A stretch of 64,000 bases of DNA from Calonectria ilicicola. Taxonomy: Eukaryota > Ascomycota > Sordariomycetes > Hypocreales > Nectriaceae. Below, piece by piece: positions 23,708 to 35,181 of this stretch (positions are counted from its first letter, which is position 1; each line of letters starts with the position of its first letter). The notes under the pieces are model-generated. The model was not told the DNA's origin. It worked only from the letters and a program-made list of their open reading frames with translations, and searched no databases. The stretch is taken from NCBI GenBank assembly GCA_020809705.1, contig CP085830.1, positions 186,001-250,000 of the forward strand, written 5' to 3'. The position numbers were made by a program, and so were the translations under genes.

Positions 23708-24281
23708 TTTTATTTTTTTTGCATTCGGGAGCAATTTAAAATGGTTGTGGTGGGCATTTTTCGGGGTTGGTGTGGGTTGGTGTGGGTGTGGGTGGACACG
23801 AGCTAATTGGGGCTGGACCATAACTGGGGCGAGGTGGTTTTTTGCGCTAAAATGGAGAGCCGCCAAGGATGCCTGGTCTTTGGATTGCTGGTTGTTGGAG
23901 GCAGGCTGTGATTTCTAGGGTAGCGATTGGTGACGATAGGTAATTCGACAGGCAATGGGAATGGAAGACCGCGAGCTGCCATGATTGACGTGTAGGATTC
24001 CCATTGCGTGCAGTAGTCTAAATGAATTGCAAGCATATGCCGCTCAGCGATAAGTAATGTGCACACTTCATTGGGTCGTGAGACGCCTCTTTCTGCACGT
24101 CGCCTAATTATACCCGAACACTACCACCACCACGTTCAACAAATTGAATGACGCTCTCCAACGATTTCTATAGGAAGTAGTTTGCTAAAAGGCATTGATC
24201 GTAATTAGGATAGAATATATTTCGCTGAAAAGCTCATGTTGTATTTGCATTCTTCAAAGTTGGATGGTTTCCGAGATCTGC
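23708..24281. other. Intergenic with Pol III terminator and G-rich tract
   Basis: T-rich Pol III terminator at 23708-23720, then a GT-rich imperfect repeat at 23743-23795 with four runs of three or more G (23763, 23773, 23783, 23789). No gene seen. Confidence 0.45.
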
Positions 24282-25619
24282 TCAAATGAAATGACCCTGT
24301 GCCGTCGAGCTATACGGCTGTTGATGACCCCACTCTGGCTCATCGCCCTCCTTGATTAAATCAACCATCAGGAGCTTGTTTCTTTTGACATCTTCCGGCT
24401 TTGCGATTGCGCCCCGGAGATGAAGTAAAGACTCGGCTGTCGGGAGCCAAATATGTCGTGGGAGTGGAAGATTTCGGAGCAATAGCGCCGCATATTCGGG
24501 AGAAAGCTGTTCCATTGGACGGCCTTTGGCGAGACTTGACTTTGGCAGCGGGGCCCTGATTATCTGCGACTTGCGATGCGCTTCACTCAATGATACTGAG
24601 ATGTTCCGACGGTGAAAGATCTCTCCTTGTTTTTTCCCCGTCTCACAGCCCGGCTTGGATGTCCTTTTTGGCGGCTGATTCTTTTCTTTGTTTGTGAGAG
24701 TCAAGTACCATTCATCCAAAGCGGTTCTGCGAGAATTATAATCTTCAATTTCCCAGAGACGTTTCATCTCGGGAATTCCGCCAAGGCAAATTAGAGCAGA
24801 CATGATCCCATCTGACGGCTTCTCTCTCAATTCCTCCGCTGGAATTGATTCCTCACGACTGGGATCCGATGGCGGCTTTAGTTGACGACAAAATGATAAA
24901 ACTACCAATGGAAATATTTCGTGGATCCGCAAGAGGGTAGTGTTGTCGTACGATTGCATGATATCGCGTTCGATGGGGTGAATGGTATATAATTCACGAC
25001 TTAGCTCATAGCCGTTTTTGAGACTAAATTCAAGGCTCCGCTGACGGTAATTCTCGAGGAAGTGAAATATGACAAGCAGTCTGGGGATTAAACGGCGACG
25101 CATTCGCTCGTGTTGAACGGCAAATGCCTTCCGCTGAGATTTGGTGGTTCGTCGAAATATGTTTGTCGTGATCCATTCTGCTATTAGGAAGGCCATCTTG
25201 ACACAGACTGAGATCCTGTACCGTAGGCTGCAAGCATAATGCAAATTGATCTTTGATTGTTCTGGAAGCGGGAAAATGTGGCGCGCGTAGCGTGGAATAT
25301 CATATTCCACTGTATGTCTCGCTAATATTTTCTCGTGATGTGTAATTAATGTATAGCAGGATCTTGAAGTGAGTCGAAGTGCGAGAAAATCATTGAGGTC
25401 TAAAAGTTCCAAGATTTGAATCAGGATATCAGTCGGCATCGCGCCAGCGAACATGCCACTCAAAGTATTGGCTGATCTTTTGTAGTTATTCTCCGTATAT
25501 TCATTTGACTCGCTCAAGGGGGAAAGGAATCGATCGGAACCCCCGTGACGCGTTAGCGCTGCCAAGGCATAGTGGATGCAGGGAATATCGTCAATTCCGG
25601 GCGTTACATTGCCAGCCAT
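24282..25619 (-). CDS. F-box domain protein (445 aa, intronless)
   Basis: A single open frame of 445 residues. Residues about 60-105 (MPTDILIQILELLDLNDFLALRLTSRSCYTLI) form a clear F-box, the Skp1-binding motif of SCF ubiquitin-ligase substrate receptors. The rest is a helical, charged region without recognisable WD40 or leucine-rich repeats, as in many orphan fungal F-box proteins that act in substrate choice or nuclear/cytosolic regulation. No neighbour suggests a target. The start at 25619 is the first ATG of the frame. The size and lack of introns are normal for this fast-evolving family. Confidence 0.85.
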   Translation of the reverse strand: MAGNVTPGIDDIPCIHYALAALTRHGGSDRFLSPLSESNEYTENNYKRSANTLSGMFAGAMPTDILIQILELLDLNDFLALRLTSRSCYTLITHHEKILARHTVEYDIPRYARHIFPLPEQSKINLHYACSLRYRISVCVKMAFLIAEWITTNIFRRTTKSQRKAFAVQHERMRRRLIPRLLVIFHFLENYRQRSLEFSLKNGYELSRELYTIHPIERDIMQSYDNTTLLRIHEIFPLVVLSFCRQLKPPSDPSREESIPAEELREKPSDGIMSALICLGGIPEMKRLWEIEDYNSRRTALDEWYLTLTNKEKNQPPKRTSKPGCETGKKQGEIFHRRNISVSLSEAHRKSQIIRAPLPKSSLAKGRPMEQLSPEYAALLLRNLPLPRHIWLPTAESLLHLRGAIAKPEDVKRNKLLMVDLIKEGDEPEWGHQQPYSSTAQGHFI

Positions 25620-27404
25620 GGTGGTCGGCTTGTCCTCGGAATGGGGCTTTCTGGTAGAGTCCTCGGTACTTTCCTAGGAGAGTTGGGCGTCATACCCATC
25701 AAACGTATGTTGAGGTATCCTTGTTGATAATTGCACGTGCTTGTGTACGTAGTGTCTGGAAACTCCTCTGGCCTGGTCTTGAAGCCTGATCTGCTCTTCA
25801 GCCGACCTGGTTGCGGCGCCGGGAATATCTCGCCGTTGGCGACTGAAATCGCCGAAAGAAATGTCCACAGATGAATCTGTACCCAATTTGCGTTGATGTT
25901 GATCAATCTGAAAAAATATTTTCGAAATGTTTCGCGTTGCTGAAAATGTTGAGCTCAGGCTGTTCCGGGTGTCCGAGTCTTGATGCGCTCGCTCTCATGT
26001 GGTCGCTGAGTCGCTGTACATCTTATGAATTGGTGCCAAAATGCAGAACATTATCGCATCATATCCTCACTCATTCCCCTGGTCGCAAAGTTCCCGCCGT
26101 GGTCCAGGTTGATGGTCGTGTTTCCCTGAGGTTTTTGGAGTTTCATAAGCTGAGGGTCGAACTGACCGCCACGTCAGCTTGGGACGCGATGGTAGCGCAG
26201 CAAACTACAGCCCAATCCAGCCTCGTGCATGGACGTTCCACATCACCACTGAAATGTCAGACCAGGGTGGGATTTTAACCGAGCTTCCACTAGTGTGTTT
26301 CTTAGCAAAGGCTCCGCGCGCAATCCATGCCGCTCTGAGTTTAAATGCCATTCAGCAGTGTCCCAAGATGCTGACCGCCTTTAATGTTGAAGAAAATACC
26401 CCAGCACAACTCAAAGCAGGCTCTCGTGTCCTTTACTGAAACCTCAAGAGATGCATGGTGAAAATCTTTCTGCATTAGAATCATCCTGCTCACCCCGGTT
26501 CATTTTCCTTTCTTTTCTTTTTCTCTTTCGACCTCTTCACTTCGTGACTCATTTGCAAAAGATTATTCTGAGGCAGAACTAACATGTGCAGACTAGGGTT
26601 CTACTAAAATCAACCCACTATGAAGAGACATTTTGCAGCAAGCCGCCACTCGTACTAATCGCTAGATCCCGCTCCTGGCTGTTGAATTTTCCCTAGTAGT
26701 CTGCATATCGTGAGGACCGTGTTGTGTGCCCCATGTAGTTGCCTCTTGGCATCATCGAATTCGATGTCGGGTCTTGTACCAAATCTCGTACTATACGCGA
26801 CTAAATTAGGCTGCGCCCGAAAGTTCATTCTTGTCGTTGCTGATAATTCAGTGGTCAGCATCCCAGTCGACACACCTATGGTTTTGGACCTATATATCTT
26901 TTAGCAAGTCAAATCACTGAACATGTTGCATGGACACTTTTTTTTTTTGGAAAAAAAAAAAAGAGAAAAAGACCATCAGCCCATGTGCAATGAACTCATC
27001 TATTGAACACGCCCGAGTTCATTGACGGCGCATTGTTCCCCATTCACCTGCTCACGGGTAGCACAGCTACTCACAGCAACCACCCAAATTCTAGCCGCAC
27101 GGATCTACATTTGTCCTCCAGCCGAAATTTGACAAGACCCTCTAGACACGGCCCCTGCTTTATCTAGTAGCTAATAAATCTCCAATGAACTTGTCACCGT
27201 ATCCGTGAAAAGTTTAACGCTTGGATGATAATATTGATTTGTAATGGACATCACAATGGCATCACTTTGACGCCATGCTTTTCAAGAAAAGCTGCTCGCT
27301 GATATTACAAAGCAGTGATGCAACAGACGACATATAAATAGCATGGACGCTTCATTCACCCCATATCAATATTATTTCTTAGCATCACATTTTCTGAGTA
27401 CGCA
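25620..27404. other. Intergenic between divergent F-box and RidA genes
   Basis: About 1.8 kb with overlapping short frames that lack protein-like character. A near-perfect hairpin of 11 T, GG, 12 A spans 26938-26962. A TATAAATA box at 27333-27340 serves the RidA-like gene. No gene seen. Confidence 0.45.
27333..27340 (+). promoter_or_regulatory. TATA box of RidA-like gene
   Basis: TATAAATA lies about 70 bp upstream of the start codon at 27405, followed by a pyrimidine-rich leader. Confidence 0.45.
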
Positions 27405-27885
27405 ATGGCAGATCTGAAATACTACTCGTACCCCAATATGGGCCTTATTCTACGGGATAAACTCAATTACAGCCAAGCTGTATGCGTTGAAAATTACATT
27501 CACATTGCTGGCCAAGGTATGTCCCGAGTATTTGCCACTGGTTGGGTACTAAAGGTGGAAAAAGGCTGACTGGAATTTAGGAGGCTGGGACCCTATGTCA
27601 GGGCAACTGAAAGCGGATCTTCTTGAGGAAGTTGATCAAGTTTTTGCCAATGTTGACCTCGCCCTCAAGACTGCTGGAGGGCAGGGATGGTCGCAGGTTT
27701 ATCAAGGACGTTGCTATGTTAGCGAGAAAAGCCCGCAACTTCTGGAAAGGGTTGTCCAGAACCTTAAACGCTGGATGCCCGATCATGCTCCGGTATTTTC
27801 TGTAATTGGCGTTGAGAAGCTTGGTGGAGAAGGAATCGGGAATATGAGGCTTGAGATTGAAGTTTCTGCATATAAATCGAAATAA
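27405..27885 (+). CDS. RidA/YjgF/YER057c/UK114-family protein (138 aa)
   Basis: Exons 27405-27516 and 27581-27885 encode 138 residues, the usual length of this trimeric small fold. Visible family elements are the SQAVCVENYIHIAGQGGWDP segment across the intron, the helix with VFANVDLALKTAG, the YVSEKS strand and the terminal MRLEIEVSA. Classical RidA enzymes hydrolyse 2-imino acids using an Arg in the P-x-R-T/S motif; here the matching place reads APVFSV, so that Arg is missing. It therefore resembles the non-deaminase Rid subfamilies, and the activity is uncertain. Fungal relatives sometimes sit in metabolite gene groups; here the next gene is an NmrA-like oxidoreductase. Confidence 0.9.
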
Positions 27886-28706
27886 TGTCACGTATGGTAA
27901 TCATATTATTCAGCTTTTTAAAAATTGTCAATGAATATTACTTTAAATCATAAACCATTGGTAGTGTTAATTTCCCTTGTGGTTTTTAAATGTCAAATTC
28001 GGCCTTAATAGGCTATCTAGTCCCCTACTACAGCCCTGTACTCCAATATTAAATGTCCTGATCTGGGCAGCATTGGAGATGCACGTCGGGCGCAATTGGG
28101 CTCCCAATTATTTCACCCAGCGTTACCGCAGGATCTCTAGCCATTAGCTGATTAGGCGCATCAAAATCGAACGATGCTGGGTTTAGCCAGTTTCCGTTGA
28201 CTCCATTTCCTTTAGCTCACAACAGATCGCTTCACCTGACTAATCTTTTAAGAAGCGGTTCTTTCTTTAGCCGCCCGTCACGCAATTTGCTGGGTTAGGG
28301 TTGCGTGATAACAGCCCACTTGGTCCGTATCGGTCGAACTGGGATCAACAAGTAAGCTTCTAACATACCCAAAAAGCACGAGCCCTATGGCCATCAAACT
28401 CTATAATTTCCTCACTGTGCGTTAAGTAAGCCAACGGTCTCCCCATGTGGAGAAAATGCCATTTCCGCGTATTGGCCCTTTGGATATGATACAATTTTGA
28501 CGCTCTGGACAATTCATTTCTAGTGCTGATTTATCAGCGGCGGAATAGGTTATGCCGGTCGTGACAAAGCTCTTGGTGAAGAGATCATGTTTTATGTATA
28601 TTTAAAACCACGAAGCCAAATCAAGTGCACTTCACCCTCATCAAACACCGCAACTTCACATTCAACCTACAACACTACAATTAAGATTTTCTCTTCACTA
28701 ACAAAA
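27886..28706. promoter_or_regulatory. Intergenic, promoter of NmrA-like gene 1
   Basis: Non-coding. A TATATTTAAA element lies at 28597-28606, about 100 bp upstream of the start codon, followed by a C/A-rich leader. No gene seen. Confidence 0.4.
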
Positions 28707-29757
28707 ATGTCTGTCATTGCAGTTGCCGGCGGAACTGGATCCTTGGGGCGCACCATTGCTGAAGCTCTTGTTCAAAATGGAACTCACAAGGTCATTATTC
28801 TCTCTCGAAAGGTAACGAGACCTCGGTCCTCATTTAATCTTTCTACAACCATCTGACAAGAACTAGCCAAATCCTGAAAAGGAAGCCGAAATTGGAGCCC
28901 CTCTTGTCGTAGTTGACTACGGAAATGTGCACGAATTGACAGCTGCTCTTCACGAACACCGAGTTGGCGCTGTCATCTCTACACTCAATTCCTCTTTTGG
29001 AATTGAAGCGGAGCTAAACCTCATTGAAGCTGCCAACCAATCCCCATCTACCAATCGCTACGTGGCCAATATTTGGGGTATCACTTATACTCCCGAGTAC
29101 GTTGCAGTCTAATTTGGAATGGCTATTTATGAGAATGCTAACTAGTTTCATAGGGAGGCGAAAATTTTCCCGGCCGCAGAAGGGAAGGCCACGGCTCTGG
29201 CAGCATTGGAAGCATCATCCTTGGAGTATACTTGCTTCTTGACAGGCTTTCTGGCTGATTATTTCGTCATTCCTCGTGTCAAATCACACATGGCCCCCTT
29301 GGCTGTCGTCGTTGATATGCTACACAATGTGGCAACAGTTCCAGGTTCTGGAACGGTTCCTGTGGTCTTTACATACAGTCTTGACATCCCAAAGTTCGTC
29401 ATTGCGGCTCTTGATCTTGAGCACTGGGAAAAAGAGATGTACATCATTGGTGACAGAATGACTCTGAATGATTTGGTATCACTGGCGGAGGAAGTGAAGA
29501 GAACCAAGTTCAAAGTCACCTATGATTCGATGGATATGTTGACCAAGGGCCAAGTTACTGAGTTGCCCTCCCATGTGACTCAGTATCCCTTTTTCCCGAA
29601 AGAGCTGATGCAAGGCTTGTTAGCTTTCTTTGGAATAGTATGGGAGACCGGAAAAGTCAATCTCAAGCCTTCCCTGTCTCTGAATCAGATGTTTCCTAAC
29701 ATACAGACAACGAAGTTGCGGACCTTGATGGAAAGCGCATGGAAGGAAAGTGAGTGA
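28707..29757 (+). CDS. NmrA-like / isoflavone-reductase-like NAD(P)-binding protein 1 (312 aa)
   Basis: Exons 28707-28811, 28867-29096 and 29154-29757 encode 312 residues. The N-terminus VIAVAGGTGSLG is a Rossmann dinucleotide-binding loop of the atypical SDR type, and the later segments (AVISTLNS, PVVFTYSLDIPKFVIAAL, MYIIGDRMTLNDL) match the NmrA/isoflavone reductase family. Such proteins are either NAD(P)H-dependent reductases or redox-sensing regulators; no SDR catalytic Tyr-x3-Lys is evident, so a sensor role is possible. A paralogue with the same first intron position lies at 43.8 kb. The first ATG in the frame is used; an ATG further upstream in the leader is out of frame. Confidence 0.92.
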
Positions 29758-31260
29758 GATATTGAGGCATCCGATTTTATCCCTAGATAGGCTTCTAGAA
29801 TATATTCAAATCTTGATATATACAGAACCTTGATCAAGTCAATGAATAAACTTGAATGATGATTCATATTCTCAACCAGACATTGCATATGAATGGTATA
29901 TGGCGCTTATAATTGTATGAGGGATAATCCATACGCAGTGAGACCCTGCCAAAACATAAATATCAAAGTATGGCCATCCGGTCTTTGCATCGCTCTCAAG
30001 AACTTCGCCATGACTGCTCAGTCAGCTGATACCAATCAAAGAACCTATTATTAAAACAGGCTAAGTTTTTTATCATGATATTGGTTAAAAGAAGACGCTG
30101 ATTAAATTGAACCTTCCACATTAGAAATTGAAGATAAATCTGTAGTTAGCCAAGTGGAGAAAGCCCACCATATCTTCGAAGTGCTTCACGGAGGACCAGT
30201 CAGTTGGTGTCTAGCAGAAAATACACCACACAAAAAAGTGAGAGTCTCGGGGACAAATATGGATCTATTATGAAGCTAAACTTGAAACAGAAGCTCGTTC
30301 TAACCTTTCCCAATCGTAACTAGCCATGAAAATGTGTTCAAATGTAAGAGCAATAGTGGCAAAAGCGACGTGGTTGCCTGTTGAGTGGAGTGTCCGTTGT
30401 CCAGGGTCCCATCTTAAGATTCAACCCCGCAACATGATCCGAGCACATTTCACTATCGGTGGTGGAAAGGCCGCGGCAAATACCCCCAAACTCACTCTTC
30501 GACCCTTGCAATTTTTTCGGCGGGGCCGGCTTATCCGATCAACAACTTGGCCTAGGATTATATAGCTTCCCGTACCTGGCGCCGAGAAGGAACTTAAAGG
30601 CTTTGTTTGGGCGTTTTTCATTCAGTATATTAGCTGGCGTTATGTTCATGTTTTGTGAAAAACGCAAAACGCCTAAATGAGATAAAATTCTGCTACAGAC
30701 ACTATTTGCGGAGATGTATCAGTGCCATACCTCATATTTAAGATTGGTCGATACTGGATAACCCGTGCCCAAACCGTGGAAGACTTGCGTGTTGTGATCA
30801 ACGTCTAGCTTGCGACTACCCCACGCATTCAAGGTTCAAGAATGTTCGTATGATAGAATTTGTTTGAATGTACTGCTGGTATCGTCTGATTCATCCGCAC
30901 TCTGGTTTCATTTAGAGTGAATATATTTCTGACTTAGCATCTGGCAGAAGTGGATTCTTCGAAGCACGAGCGCATTCTCAGTCAGGCCTCGTATGGAGAT
31001 AACCGCTTGGACCTTTGGGGCAATGTAGTTTTGCCTGTGAACCGAAAAATATAGCGGCACGGAATTTATGAGTCTATCTTCGGTGTTTTCATTGTTGCTG
31101 GTAGTAGTACAAAGCTTGGAATATCCCGCGGCCTACTTTGTAAAATGTTCAATTGAGATATCCTAGTTTGATATGACACTTTCAACACCTTAAAACAGCC
31201 TTCCCAGTGTCGCGTCCGTTTCATCAGCCTATGCATCAAAAAAGAATAACTAGTTCGACA
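29758..31260. other. Intergenic
   Basis: 1.5 kb of AT-rich DNA between two plus-strand genes. Short frames around 30326-30680 have no protein-like character. No gene or repeat is seen. Confidence 0.45.
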
Positions 31261-32808
31261 ATGGAAGCACCCAGTGAACAATTTGGTTCACCTCTCGACC
31301 GATCCTTGGTTCCAGGTGTCTGGGAAGGGCTGCGTGAGGCCATCGCGACTCATCAAAACAAAATAGCGTTGGTGTGTGCACATCAACCACATGACTTGTT
31401 TGGCTTCGGCAGTATCTATTCACCTCAAGCTTCAGACCCCATCACGGCTCTAGGAAACAAAATGGATATGGACCATCCAGCACCATACCTGCGATGGACC
31501 TTCCAAACAATGGCTCGGGGCATCTCCAGACTCATTGAATCCTGGAGAAAAACACCGACGGTCTTTTTCGATACCAAGGTCCGATTTGGCTCAGGTACCC
31601 CAGTTATAACCTTTCTCCACAACGGAGCTGAATTCGTCCTGGCTGCTTGGGCTGCCATTTCCACAGGCTGCGTCCTTATCCCACTAAACCCATTAGAGCG
31701 CACGGATGCGGGGGTAATTACACACATGCTACAGACAGCACTGAAAACTGTTCCTAAAGATCAGACAATGGCCATTGTTTTAGCGGCTGACGAGGACATG
31801 GCGGAGCTAATTGATGAGCTAAGCCCAACAATTCTAGGCCCTTACGTCCCGAAGGTTTTAGCAGCTAGATGCACACCAAAGCATGGCTGGCTTCCATTTG
31901 AGGATTTAATTCACAACCCTGATGCTTTCAACCAAGGAACTGGGGGTGTTTTGGATGCAGGGCTCGATCGCACAAGCTTCACTGGAGCGGGACTTGTTAC
32001 CTTGTATGAAGTCGATAATCTCAGAGTGCTTTCAGTTGGAAGACCTCCTATGGGCCATGGCATCAAGATCGTAGACCCGATGACTGGGTCTATCGTGCCT
32101 CGAAACAAAACAGGGGAGATCTGCGGATGTGGACCGATGGTAGAGAGGGAAGAGAATTGGGGATACATTGGTGGCGAAGGCAACGAGGCTTTCTACAAAG
32201 ACAAAATTGCAAACAGGATTTGGTTTCGAAGTGGAGATATGGGGTTCATGGATGAATCTGGCATGACCTTTGTTGTAGGAAGGTACGAAGATATGGTAGT
32301 TGCCCTTCGCTTGCTCATGGACCTATCTCATGACAGACTAACCTTTAGGCATTTAGGATCCTACGCGAAGGAGAACATATTTCTCCAGAAGGGATCGAGG
32401 CTATTCTCTTAAACAGCCCCGGTCTCTCCAACCTGGATCCCAAAGTGTGAGCTTCTCCTCAATTTCCACATTCTTTCTCATCTCCATCTGAGGTAGCTAG
32501 CTGCTGACGCCCTCGTGACTAGGGTGGGTGCAAAAGATCCTGTTGCTGGCGAGGTCCCCGTTGTGGTCCTCAAGAATGCGAAACCGAGTTCGTCAATCAG
32601 CAGAGCTGTGCAATCCACAGTTCTTGTGCATATGGGACCAATACATGTGCCAAGTAAAGTTATCTTTCTTGAGGAAGACTTGCATGTGGATGATTATCCA
32701 CGGACATCATCGGGTAGAATTCAAAGATCAAAGCTAAAGGAACTTGTGGCAGACTTTATGGAGCGCAAGACGGAAATCCTTTATACTTCAAATCATGCCG
32801 AACGTTGA
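31261..32808 (+). CDS. Adenylate-forming (AMP-binding) enzyme lacking its central core, probably non-functional
   Basis: Exons 31261-32295, 32349-32446 and 32523-32808 give 472 residues, against about 580-600 for fungal acyl-CoA synthetase-like relatives. The N-terminus has VTFFHNGAEFVLAAWAA-like ANL sequence, and the C-terminus has WFRSGDMGFMDESG (A7), GRYEDM (A8) and PRTSSGRIQR (A10, with Arg replacing the usual catalytic Lys). The region between residues about 238 and 255 jumps from the sequence expected just before the ATP-binding A3 loop directly to the part after A5, so A3 (TSGTTGxPKG) and A4-A5 are missing without a frame change. Adenylation is therefore unlikely. An upstream GTG at 31207 is not used as start. 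It may be a pseudogene still under an open frame. Confidence 0.8.
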
Positions 32809-35181
32809 AAAGCATTCGAGCATCACTGGGGTTTGATTCCGCATGGTGTATGGAGATGTCCAGGCCGCTTGTCGGATTTGCCGATCGCATCCACCCGACT
32901 TGAGCATAAAATTACAAGATAAACCGACATTAGAGTCGCAGGTCTGCAATCGATGAAGTGTTGACAAAAGTTCAGTAAAATACTACCTCGACAGCTCGAT
33001 TAGAAATTGACATAAATAGCGTTGAAACGCACAGGCAGATTGAATCCAAACCGCCAAGGCAAGCAGATAGTTAATGTGAGGGATTCCATCGCGTTACGAA
33101 ACGGCCTAGTGCCAGCCAACACCTGGATTTTACCAAATCTGAAACTGAGTGAGCTACTGCTTGTATAAGAATTCATCGGTATCAAGCGAATTATAAGAAC
33201 GACTTGTCATTACTCAAATCATTTATTGGCCCTTGGCGGTAAATTCCGGCCAGGATTGTCGGATAAATATCGTCCCGCCATACAAAGCCTGTATGCTATC
33301 CGTACAAAACAATCGGCCAGCTGCGTATCTAATTGAAGCGCTCGGTAGTCTGGGATCTCTTTCTCCACCAATAAGATTGCGTAACAACACTCAGAAGCAT
33401 TTTGGGTGCCGGTAGATCTAGAGTACGCCCAGATAGATCTCAATGAGCCTGTGACCGATCATCAAATACGCGTAATTAATTTTTGTGCGGCAAGAATGTG
33501 TTTTCAATCAATCACGTATGAAATTTCTAATTCTACAACGGCGACAATATCAAGCCTCAAGATCTACCCAAATAGTGTACATCACGTCCAATTCATCGAA
33601 CAGACTAAGATTGACATTATTTCTAACTATCTACCCTGTATTTCTAGCCGATTCCTTTGCTCAAAATAGCATTGAATACGAAGCCGCTACAGATCTTTGC
33701 GGCATGTGAATAACCGCTTTGGTGGAGCAAGGATTGGTCCGCGGCACACGGTCCGTCACAGCAATCACGACAGGGGGCGTTGTTGCAGTGGGTAAATGGA
33801 TGTGACAAACGCCCGCGAAGTACCACTTCGTCTCCACATTGCACCGGATAATGGAGTAAGTTGATTTGAAATGTAACCTTTGATTGCAGCAGAATATGAG
33901 TAATGTGCCATTGACATGTAAATTTTGGCAGGTCATATATTCATTTGGCCTGAATCCCTCATCTATGAATGCAACCTCAGCACTCGGACTTTAAATATAA
34001 GCTCTTTATGGTTAAAAGGTCGGTGAGATGAAACCGAGATTGCGACAAACCAGGCTTCTTCTGTCATAACAAGAAGGATTTCACATGCTTTATGAATGTA
34101 AATATTGGAAGCTGGATAACGCCTGGCATATGAAAAACCCAAAGCAATTAATAGGTACTAAGGTGGAAATAATGCTCTTTTGCCAATTGATCCTAACGAG
34201 TCATATCCATAGAGGTTAAAGTGCATTTACTCCCACTCTCCATTTGTTTTCAAGGAGTTTCTACCTCCGCAATTCTATAAATTAGGGCAAACCATTTTGT
34301 CCTTTCACCAAGTTCGATCACGTACCGTCCTGTGTTATAATCTGGTACTGATGGCAAATAATTTCCCATCCATTCAGAAACTGGATATGGCAAAAATTCC
34401 AAATTGTTTACGTTGTAATTGGTGCAAACCGAGGATCATGCATGCCCCTGTTCCTGTTTCATTCCCAAGAGCCGCGTCATCACTGTGAAAATCAACGGGA
34501 AGTGGGAGTGTTTCTTTCCAGTTACGATTGACTAAATCTGTCCGATCGGCGTGGTACCTGCCTATTGGAGGGCTCGTGTCAACCTGCCTTCTCCGGCGGT
34601 GCAACCCTAGCGAGACCTTTCCCTCTTGGCAAACCGACTCGACCAGGGTAGGACACCCCCACAAACCGGCCGGGACCTGAATTCACTAATGCCGGTTGGC
34701 CAATTATTGCAACGGCATTAATGTTCCTGGCCCTTGTCTCCGGAACTGCATGCACTTTTGCAAGCACTTTTGCTTGTTGGCTTGCTTCTTCGATCCTGAG
34801 AAGGCAAATGGAAACCTGATGGAGGACGGTAGGCCATAGCCGACGACTTGGCATAGCACATGGCGTTGCAATGTGAAAGGGGAAGCACGGCGCATCTTTA
34901 CCTAAGGAGTAGGTCGTCGGTGTTATTGCGGAATCTTGTCAACTTCCGGCTACCTGAATGCTAATCACGGGTGTTTCGCGATGCGAATTTCTTGGGTATT
35001 CAATACATCCATCTAGAAGCTCTTATACCAGATATTGAATATATAAAGGTGGTTTCTTTTGCCCAAACATGAGGTTTTGTTTTCTGCACCAAGCATCAGA
35101 CACCTCTGTGTACATACATACTTGTCCCTCACTTGTATCTTATTTCCAAGTCTCTTCCAACGCAAAGTTCATTCGTTAAAC
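32809..35181. other. Intergenic, 2.4 kb
   Basis: AT-rich, with many unrelated short frames and no gene seen. The distal end holds the promoter of the dioxygenase gene, with TATATAAAG at 35040-35048. Confidence 0.45.
35040..35048 (+). promoter_or_regulatory. TATA box of intradiol dioxygenase gene
   Basis: TATATAAAG lies about 135 bp upstream of the start codon at 35182. Confidence 0.45.

Noticed and set aside
25871..26439. Plus-strand frame of 135 codons between F-box and RidA genes
   Set aside because: Composition is random-like, no domain, and it overlaps another frame.
31207..31260. Upstream extension of the adenylate-forming enzyme from a GTG
   Set aside because: GTG is not a usual nuclear start in fungi; ATGs at 31231 or 31261 suffice.
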